Below, in pieces: positions 1-4,571 of a stretch of 6,033 bases of DNA. The stretch's first letter is position 1. Each line of letters starts with the position of its first letter. The position numbers and the translations under genes are program-made. Under the pieces are notes generated by a model. The model was not told the DNA's origin and searched no databases. It saw nothing but the letters and a program-made list of their open reading frames with translations. Origin of the DNA: Natronohydrobacter sp. (GTDB lineage: Bacteria > Pseudomonadota > Alphaproteobacteria > Rhodobacterales > Rhodobacteraceae). The stretch covers positions 1 to 6,033 of the forward strand of contig SKRP01000076.1 in assembly GCA_007118445.1 (NCBI GenBank). Direction: 5' to 3'.

Positions 1-815
1 AGCACGCGGATCGACCATGTATTCGCCTCGCCCGGTGCGATGCGCCATGTCTTCAGGATCAGCGGGAAGCCGGGCTGATCCGGTGTTTCGACCCTGCCGG
101 TGATGGTCGCATTATCCCATGTGTCGCACGCCACGCGCACGCCGGCCTCGTCGGGCCGCGTGGTCACGCGTTTGACAAGGCTCGCCTGCACGCTGACAGG
201 CTGCCAGCCCAGCCGCAGCGGGATATGGCAGACATGCATGCCCAGATCGCCCATGCAGCCATAAGCGCCATTAAGTGACGCCTGACGCTTCCAGTTGATG
301 GGCTTGTCGGGGTTGATATCCGACGAATGCAGGAAAGCACATTCGACTTCAAGGATCTCGCCCACCGCCCCGGAGCGCACAAATTCAATCACTTTCTGCG
401 CGCCGGGATAGAAGGGCATTTCTGACGAACAACGCACGATCTGCCCCGGATGCTGCCCGCAAGCCGCCATGATCGCGCGGTTTTGCGCAAGGTCCATGCC
501 GAAGGGCTTTTCACCAAGCAGATGTTTGCCCGAGGCAAGGATATCGCAATAGATCTGTTCATGCAGGACATGGGGGACAGCGCAATAGATGGCATCGACG
601 GCGTCATTGGCCAGCAGGGCGCGGTAATCATTGACCTGCTGCACATCGGGCAGATGCGTGGCGAACCACTGCGTCAGAGCGGGCTGCGTGTCGCAGACCG
701 CAACGATTTCGGGCCGCGCTTGCATATCCTGCAGATGCAGCCAGCGCGCGGCGGCCGAGGCGAATTCGCGCCCCATCAGGCCGCAGCCGATGATACCGAA
801 GCCGATCCTACGCAT
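1..815 (-). CDS. Gfo/Idh/MocA family NAD(P)-dependent oxidoreductase, C-terminus beyond window edge
   Basis: Cytoplasmic dehydrogenase of the Gfo/Idh/MocA family, whose members oxidise or reduce a hydroxyl/keto group on sugars, inositols or their derivatives with NAD(P). About 271 residues are visible; family members usually have 330-390, so the end of the C-terminal substrate domain is missing on the left. Seen: an N-terminal Rossmann fold with the dinucleotide-binding loop GCGLMG at residues 10-15; the family motif EKP at 102-104, whose lysine lies at the active site; and GDLGMHVCH at 189-197, containing the conserved Asp and His of the catalytic region. The ATG at 815 is chosen because the Rossmann strand begins immediately (MRRIGFGIIGCG). 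It lies inside the last codons of the upstream aldolase (ATGCGTAG, 8-base overlap) and has no Shine-Dalgarno of its own, so translation is probably coupled. The substrate cannot be told from sequence; the aldolase partner suggests a sugar or polyol pathway. Family certain, specificity unknown. Confidence 0.93.
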   Translation of the reverse strand, partial: MRRIGFGIIGCGLMGREFASAAARWLHLQDMQARPEIVAVCDTQPALTQWFATHLPDVQQVNDYRALLANDAVDAIYCAVPHVLHEQIYCDILASGKHLLGEKPFGMDLAQNRAIMAACGQHPGQIVRCSSEMPFYPGAQKVIEFVRSGAVGEILEVECAFLHSSDINPDKPINWKRQASLNGAYGCMGDLGMHVCHIPLRLGWQPVSVQASLVKRVTTRPDEAGVRVACDTWDNATITGRVETPDQPGFPLILKTWRIAPGEANTWSIRV

Positions 816-1644
816 CGCGCGCAGTGATCAAAGCAAGCGCATCTTCGACGCTCGCATCATCATGGACAATCGCCATCAGTGCCGCGGTCATCCCGCCGGG
901 GTCAGGGTGGTGGATGACATTGCGGCCATAGACGATCCCGCGTGCGCCTTGCTCCATCAGCGTCTTGGTGCGGGTCAGGATCTCGGTATCCGAGACCTTG
1001 CCGCCACCGCGCACCAACACCGGCACGCTTTGGGCAATCTCGATCACCCGGTGATATTCGCTTACATCATCGCATGGATCGGCCTTGATGATATCGGCAC
1101 CAAGCTCAACCGCCTGACGCACCAAAGGCAGGATCTTCGTGATATCGCCATCGACCATATAGCCGCCCTTCGCATTGTCCTGCATCACCAGCGGCTCGAT
1201 CATCAGCGGCATGCCCATGTCATCGCAGGCCGGTTTCAGCGCGTTGATGTTGCGGATACAGGTGGCGTGCAAATCGGGCTGGTCGGGCAGCATAAGCAGA
1301 TTGACCACGACACAGGCCGCATCCAGCCGCACGGCCTGATCCACCGGGCGGGTGATCACTTCGGAAAACAGCGCGCGCGGCAGAGGCGTGCCATAGACAT
1401 TCGCCACATCCGCGCGCAGAACCAGCGCGGGGCGATCGCGGCCGGGGCGCGCCTGCAACAGGGGCGCTGTGCCAGGCGGAAGCTGGATTGCATCCGGGCT
1501 GGCCTCTGCGATCACATCTACAGCACGCGTCATATTCTCGATTCCACCCAGAAAGCCCGCTTCGTTGAACATGCCATGATCAATCGCCACATCAAAACAA
1601 TTGCCAGAGACCCCGAACAACCGTGTCAGCCGTGCTTGCTTCAT
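808..1644 (-). CDS. Class I aldolase, DhnA/FbaB/LsrF (DeoC/LacD) family
   Basis: A 278-residue TIM-barrel aldolase. The family cleaves or forms C-C bonds in (phospho)sugars through a Schiff base on lysine. Seen: FDVAIDHG at residues 17-24, the N-terminal barrel motif; IIKADP at 185-190, where K187 is the likely Schiff-base lysine; and the phosphate-binding loops VPVLVRGGGK (207-216) and GIVYGRNV (236-243), typical of FbaB/LsrF proteins. The intact phosphate loops suggest a phosphorylated substrate (inference). A longer reading from 1686 is open, but ATG 1644 is preferred: AAGGAG lies 9 bases upstream (1654-1659) and homologues as I know them begin close to the MKQARL segment. It is the first gene of a minus-strand pair with the oxidoreductase. 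Annotating it as fructose-bisphosphate aldolase would be too specific: the pairing with a Gfo/Idh/MocA enzyme points to another sugar or polyol intermediate. Family confident, substrate unknown. Confidence 0.9.
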   Translation of the reverse strand: MKQARLTRLFGVSGNCFDVAIDHGMFNEAGFLGGIENMTRAVDVIAEASPDAIQLPPGTAPLLQARPGRDRPALVLRADVANVYGTPLPRALFSEVITRPVDQAVRLDAACVVVNLLMLPDQPDLHATCIRNINALKPACDDMGMPLMIEPLVMQDNAKGGYMVDGDITKILPLVRQAVELGADIIKADPCDDVSEYHRVIEIAQSVPVLVRGGGKVSDTEILTRTKTLMEQGARGIVYGRNVIHHPDPGGMTAALMAIVHDDASVEDALALITARDA

Positions 1645-1653
1645 TGTGGGGCG

Positions 1654-1659
1654 CTCCTT
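1654..1659 (-). promoter_or_regulatory. Shine-Dalgarno site of the aldolase
   Basis: The minus strand reads AAGGAG nine bases before ATG 1644. This decides the start against the longer open reading that begins at 1686, which would add 14 residues encoded across this ribosome-binding site. Confidence 0.75.
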
Positions 1660-1687
1660 GTTGGCAGTGGCGAAAGTTGATCGCAAT

Positions 1688-1958
1688 TCATCGCGTGATG
1701 ATCAGATTATGCCAGTTGATCCGCGATAGGCAATGGATGCGACCCCACTGATCAAATGTGGCGATTTCCATGCGGCCATCGCATTGAATCGCAACGGGTT
1801 TGGTGGCTACCGTCTCCCTGATGCGCTTGCAGAGCTTGCTTGAGGCCGGTGGAGTCAGGATCAGGAATTGATCTGGGCGTGAAGGGGAAATGTGATCATC
1901 CGGGACTAAACGCATATGCAGTTTTGAGGTCGGCAAGAGCGTTCAAAGCCTCTGACAA
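1688..1958 (-). pseudogene. Possible frame-disrupted small ORF (unrecognised)
   Basis: Two minus-strand readings meet here in different frames. The first starts at TTG 1958, five bases after a strong AAGGAGG (1964-1970), and runs 20 residues (begins MSEALNALADLKTAYAF) to a TGA at 1896. The second frame is open from about 1936 to a TGA at 1688 and encodes roughly 70-82 residues ending INWHNLIITR. A +1 shift near the CCCGGATGA at 1896-1904 would join them into about 89 residues. The upstream helical reading continues back in frame to a stop at 2001 (segment HALKQKEEAL), so the AAGGAGG may simply be Lys-Glu-Glu codons. I do not recognise either part. It could be a decayed gene, a real gene with a sequencing error, or chance. 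The aldolase promoter candidate overlaps its 3' end. Confidence 0.25.
1706..1733 (-). promoter_or_regulatory. Candidate sigma70-type promoter of the aldolase-oxidoreductase unit
   Basis: Read on the minus strand: a -35-like TTGCCT (1728-1733, 4 of 6 to consensus), a 16-base spacer, and a -10-like CATAAT (1706-1711, 5 of 6). Transcription would start near 1699, leaving a leader of about 55 bases before ATG 1644. A short near-palindrome (CATCGCGTGATG, 1689-1700) covers the predicted start and could be an operator. The boxes were picked by eye, so this is a candidate only. Confidence 0.4.
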
Positions 1959-2107
1959 GGCTTCCTCCTTTTGCTTCAAGGCATGGCGAAACAGTGGTGC
2001 TCAGATTCGATGACAAGCAAACTCATGACGAGCCGTTGCTCCAAAGCTCAACCGACAAGGGCCGCTTGCGCGGGCTTGGCGTAGCATCTTGTTTTCTTGG
2101 GGTTTTT

Positions 2108-2182
2108 TGGCTCCGGCGGTAGGGATCGAACCTACGACCAATTGATTAACAGTCAACTGCTCTACCGCTGAGCTACGCCGGA
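2108..2182 (-). tRNA. trnN: tRNA-Asn (anticodon GUU)
   Basis: The minus strand folds as a complete cloverleaf. The 7-bp acceptor stem is perfect (TCCGGCG with CGCCGGA); the D arm is GCTC/GAGC; the anticodon stem is GTTGA/TCAAT with loop CTGTTAA, giving anticodon GTT for asparagine; and the T arm is GTAGG-TTCGATC-CCTAC. The discriminator base is G. CCA follows directly in the DNA (2108-2110), so the 3' end appears to be encoded, although a run of A comes straight after and coincidence is possible. Without CCA the gene is 72 bases, 2111-2182. It lies 49 bases after the stop of the MBL hydrolase on the same strand, with its own promoter candidate in that gap. Confidence 0.98.
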
Positions 2183-2192
2183 CCATGGCGGG

Positions 2193-2221
2193 CATATAGC
2201 AAGCGATTCCGGTGGCGTCCA
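2193..2221 (-). promoter_or_regulatory. Candidate promoter of tRNA-Asn
   Basis: On the minus strand, TGGACG (2216-2221, 4 of 6 to TTGACA), a 17-base spacer and TATATG (2193-2198, 4 of 6 to TATAAT) place transcription start near 2186, about four bases before the mature tRNA 5' end. This is a short leader but plausible for a tRNA gene. Both boxes are imperfect and were chosen by eye. Confidence 0.4.
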
Positions 2222-2231
2222 GAGCGATTTT

Positions 2232-3134
2232 CTACTTTTCCTGACCACTCCCGACATGCTCGAACAAAGCATCCCAAGACAGATCCGGCACGGCCCTGAC
2301 CAGCCCCCGTGCTTCCAGATCAATGAGATGCGCGAGGACATTGCGCGCTGCCGCACGGTGCAGCGCAACAGGGACCGCGCGGTAGATCTCGGCGACAATG
2401 TCAGCGACCCGGCGCGGTCCCGAATGCAGGGCCGCGCGAATCTCGGCCTCTCGCTGCAACCGGTGCGCTCTCAGCTCGGATATGCGGCCCGATGCGTCCG
2501 TGACAGCAGCACCATGACCCGGATAGAGCACCCGCGCCCGCTGCAGCTCAAGCACGTCCAGCGACCGCATATAGGCCGCAAGATCCCCGTCGGGCGGCGA
2601 AACAAGCGTACTGGACCAACCCATCACATGATCGCCGCTGAACACAGCCCCGCGCCAGCCGAAACACAGGTGATTGCCGAAATGCCCTGGTGTCCAGATG
2701 GCGTGGATCCGGTCCTCTCCCAATGGCACGATCTCCCCATCGGCCAAGGATCGATCAGGCCGGAATGCCAGATCAACCCCTTCCCCACCTCCGACCAGAC
2801 CGGCCTCAGCCAGCGCTGTCATCCGCTCAGAGCGCCCGGCACGCGCATCCCCGAGCGCCAGAACCGGCGCACCCGTCACGTCTGACAAGGCGCGCGCGAG
2901 CGGCGAATGGTCAAGATGTGCATGTGTGACCAGAATGACGCGCAGCCTGCCGCGCGCTGCAATGTCACGCAGGATCGCGTCGAGATGCGCCTGATCCTGC
3001 GGTCCGGGATCGATGACGCAAAGATCGCGGCTGCCCAGAATATAGGTATTGGTCCCCTCCCCGGTCAGCGGCGAGGGGTTTTGTGCGCGAATCACATGCA
3101 ATTCGGGTTCGGGGGTCAGCAGCGGAGCGGTCAT
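2232..3134 (-). CDS. MBL-fold metallo-hydrolase, LACTB2-like, with C-terminal winged-helix domain
   Basis: A 300-residue cytoplasmic metallo-beta-lactamase-fold hydrolase. Seen: GTNTYILG at residues 27-34, typical of the LACTB2/glyoxalase-II-like branch; the metal motif THAHLDH with H71, H73, D75 and H76; TPGH with H151; SGDHVMGW with D168, the bridging metal ligand; and YPGHG with H207. All ligands for a two-metal site are present. Residues from about 220 to 300 form the helical, winged-helix-like tail found in the LACTB2 group (IVAEIYRAVP, then an Arg/Ala helix). LACTB2 itself is an RNA endonuclease, but bacterial members are mostly uncharacterised, so the substrate stays open. ATG 3134 is chosen because the family N-terminus starts there. 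The frame stays open for 250 further codons upstream, but only as antisense to the kinase. No good Shine-Dalgarno precedes it; see the promoter note. There is no signal peptide. Confidence 0.93.
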   Translation of the reverse strand: MTAPLLTPEPELHVIRAQNPSPLTGEGTNTYILGSRDLCVIDPGPQDQAHLDAILRDIAARGRLRVILVTHAHLDHSPLARALSDVTGAPVLALGDARAGRSERMTALAEAGLVGGGEGVDLAFRPDRSLADGEIVPLGEDRIHAIWTPGHFGNHLCFGWRGAVFSGDHVMGWSSTLVSPPDGDLAAYMRSLDVLELQRARVLYPGHGAAVTDASGRISELRAHRLQREAEIRAALHSGPRRVADIVAEIYRAVPVALHRAAARNVLAHLIDLEARGLVRAVPDLSWDALFEHVGSGQEK

Positions 3135-3140
3135 GGCACC

Positions 3141-3170
3141 AGAATAGACCTGCAGCCTGCAGAGACGCAA
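3141..3170 (-). promoter_or_regulatory. Candidate promoter of the MBL hydrolase, possibly leaderless
   Basis: On the minus strand, TTGCGT (3165-3170), an 18-base spacer and TATTCT (3141-3146) end six bases before ATG 3134, so transcription would begin at or next to the start codon. The -35 matches only 3 of 6 and the -10 matches 4 of 6. The lack of a Shine-Dalgarno before the ATG fits a leaderless message but does not prove it. Two CCTGCAG repeats lie within the spacer. Confidence 0.3.
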
Positions 3171-3186
3171 TCGCCCAGGCCTGCAG
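3149..3186. repeat. Three CCTGCAG heptamers in a divergent intergenic spacer
   Basis: CCTGCAG occurs at 3149-3155 and 3156-3162, in direct tandem, and again at 3180-3186. Each contains the palindrome CTGCAG. The tandem pair falls between the candidate -35 and -10 of the hydrolase; the third copy sits just upstream of the candidate -35 of the kinase. A shared operator for both genes is possible. In GC-rich DNA such a hexamer is not rare (another copy lies in the kinase coding region at about 3435), so chance is a real alternative. Confidence 0.4.
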
Positions 3187-3192
3187 TCCGGC

Positions 3193-3221
3193 TTGTGAGC
3201 GCTCAGGTCTTTGCCTATCCT
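3193..3221 (+). promoter_or_regulatory. Candidate promoter of the sensor kinase, possibly leaderless
   Basis: TTGTGA (3193-3198, 4 of 6) and TATCCT (3216-3221, 4 of 6) are separated by exactly 17 bases. The -10 ends six bases before ATG 3228, so transcription would start at about the A of the start codon. No Shine-Dalgarno precedes the ATG, which fits leaderless translation. The alternative in-frame GTG at 3195 would lie inside this promoter. Confidence 0.4.
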
Positions 3222-3227
3222 GCGCGC

Positions 3228-4571
3228 ATGACCCAGCGCAGGTTCAAGACATTCTTTCCAGCCAGTTTCTACGGACGTGCTGTCCTGATCCTGATCGTGC
3301 CGATCATCGTGATCCAGATCGTGCTTTCGGTGGTCTTCATCCAGCGCCATTACGAGCGCGTGACAACCCAGCTCAGCACCAATACGGCGCAGGTCCTGCA
3401 AGTGCTGCTGGCGCGGATCGGGGACAGCGCCGAGCCTGCAGCCGTGCTCGAGGAACAGGCCGATCTGATTTTGGCGCTGCAGATCCGGCTGCAGCTGGAT
3501 GCGCCCCTGCCCGCAGAGATCACCCCGCCCGGCCTGCTCGATCTTGCCGGTGACGAGATCCTGCGCACATTGCGGACTGAATTGCCGATGCTCCTGAGTG
3601 CCGACCTGTCGCGGGATGAAGGCACAGTGCGCATCTGGCTGGACAATCGCCATGGCGTGATCGGCATCACCCTGCCGCGCCGCTTGCTGACCACAACGAA
3701 CCCGCATCAGTTGCTGGTGATCGTGTTTCTGGCCTCGGCGCTGATGACGCTGATCGCCTTTCAGTTCCTGCGACTGCAGATCCGCCCCATCCGTCGGCTG
3801 GGGGCGGCGGCGGAAGCCTATGGTCGCGGCGAGCGCGTGGCCCTGCGCGCCTCGGGCGCGCGGGAAATCCGTGCAGCGGCCCATGCTTTCATCGATATGC
3901 GCAACCGGCTGGAACGGCAGCGCGTGCAGCAGCAGATCATGCTGTCAGGCGTCAGCCATGACATGCGCACCCCCCTGACGCGGATGCGGCTGATCCTGTC
4001 GATGATGGAAGATTGCGAGGATTGCGTCGCGCTGGAGGTCGAAATCCGCGACCTTGAGGCCCGGCTGGAGCGGTTTCTGGACTATACGCGCGGCCAGATG
4101 CATGAGGACGGGCAGGACACCGATCTGGACGCGCTGATTTCGGATCTTGTGGCGCGCTACAACGCGGCGGGCCACCCGGTCACGCTGTCGCTGCCATCCC
4201 CCCCGGCCCCGCTGATCTGGCTGCAGGCCGGCGCGCTGGGGCGGGCGCTGGACAATCTGATCAGCAACGCCCTGCGCCATGGCAGCAAGGCGATTGTCAG
4301 TCGGCGCGTGACCCCGGACGGGATCGAGATCGCAGTGGAGGATGACGGCCCCGGCATCGCGCCCGAGGATCGCGCCCGCGCCTGCGACCCTTTCATGCGG
4401 CTGGACGAGGCACGCAATTCCGACAGTGGCGGCATGGGGCTGGGGCTGGCGATCGTGGTGGATGCTGCGCGCGCGCATGGTGGCACTCTGACGCTTGACG
4501 ACAGCATATCGCTGGGCGGCTTGCGCGCCGTTCTGCACCTGCCTGCGCCGGACGCGGATCAGAGCCGGTAG
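3228..4571 (+). CDS. EnvZ-like membrane sensor histidine kinase (HAMP, HisKA, HATPase)
   Basis: A 447-residue inner-membrane sensor kinase of a two-component system, of about EnvZ length. Order: first membrane helix at about 18-38; a periplasmic sensor of about 120 residues (39-160); second membrane helix at about 161-180; HAMP linker at about 181-233; the phosphoacceptor helix with SHDMRTPLTR (243-252, H244 is the phosphorylated His); then the ATPase domain with N box NLISNALRHG (343-352), G1 DDGPGI (372-377), F box FM (389-390) and G2 GGMGLGLAI (401-409). All kinase motifs are intact. A CEDC motif lies in the dimerisation helices (263-266). ATG 3228 is preferred because it begins the basic N-terminus (MTQRRFK) before the first helix; GTG 3195 is an in-frame alternative. 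No response regulator is adjacent: the hydrolase lies divergently upstream and the carboxypeptidase convergently downstream. The signal sensed is unknown; EnvZ-like architecture suggests an OmpR-type partner elsewhere. Confidence 0.95.
   Translation: MTQRRFKTFFPASFYGRAVLILIVPIIVIQIVLSVVFIQRHYERVTTQLSTNTAQVLQVLLARIGDSAEPAAVLEEQADLILALQIRLQLDAPLPAEITPPGLLDLAGDEILRTLRTELPMLLSADLSRDEGTVRIWLDNRHGVIGITLPRRLLTTTNPHQLLVIVFLASALMTLIAFQFLRLQIRPIRRLGAAAEAYGRGERVALRASGAREIRAAAHAFIDMRNRLERQRVQQQIMLSGVSHDMRTPLTRMRLILSMMEDCEDCVALEVEIRDLEARLERFLDYTRGQMHEDGQDTDLDALISDLVARYNAAGHPVTLSLPSPPAPLIWLQAGALGRALDNLISNALRHGSKAIVSRRVTPDGIEIAVEDDGPGIAPEDRARACDPFMRLDEARNSDSGGMGLGLAIVVDAARAHGGTLTLDDSISLGGLRAVLHLPAPDADQSR

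Larger units (their letters stand above)
1645..2107. other. Gap of about 460 bases without a convincing intact gene
   Basis: It lies between the aldolase start and the tRNA-Asn 3' end and looks clearly less GC-rich than the flanking genes. It contains the candidate aldolase promoter, the near-palindrome and the frame-disrupted reading listed separately. Nearer the tRNA, at about 1980-2107, only short broken readings exist, and I see no hairpin followed by a T-run on the minus strand that would end tRNA transcription. No transposase, integrase or repeat could be recognised. The mix of lower GC, broken frames and a tRNA 3' border fits decayed acquired sequence, but this is inference. Confidence 0.5.

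Noticed and set aside
631..1680. Long plus-strand open frame of 349 codons opposite the aldolase
   Set aside because: It is antisense to a clear enzyme gene. The translation is rich in His, Arg and Gln with no domain pattern, as expected from the opposite strand of GC-rich coding DNA.
2086..2108. T-rich run on the plus strand as a terminator
   Set aside because: No plus-strand gene ends upstream of it and no stable GC hairpin directly precedes it. On the minus strand, where the tRNA is transcribed, it reads as an A-run.
2001..2195. Minus-strand 64-codon frame over the tRNA
   Set aside because: Its first half is simply the tRNA-Asn sequence translated, and the rest matches no protein I know.
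2907..3227. A 107-residue N-terminal extension of the kinase
   Set aside because: It is antisense to the MBL hydrolase and not domain-like. The basic N-terminus and first membrane helix follow directly after ATG 3228.
3135..3884. A 250-residue N-terminal extension of the MBL hydrolase
   Set aside because: The frame is open only because it mirrors the kinase coding sequence. The hydrolase fold is complete from ATG 3134, and the extension is low-complexity Gln/Arg/His sequence.
4157..4538. Minus-strand frames within the kinase
   Set aside because: These are shadows of the kinase ATPase domain on the opposite strand.
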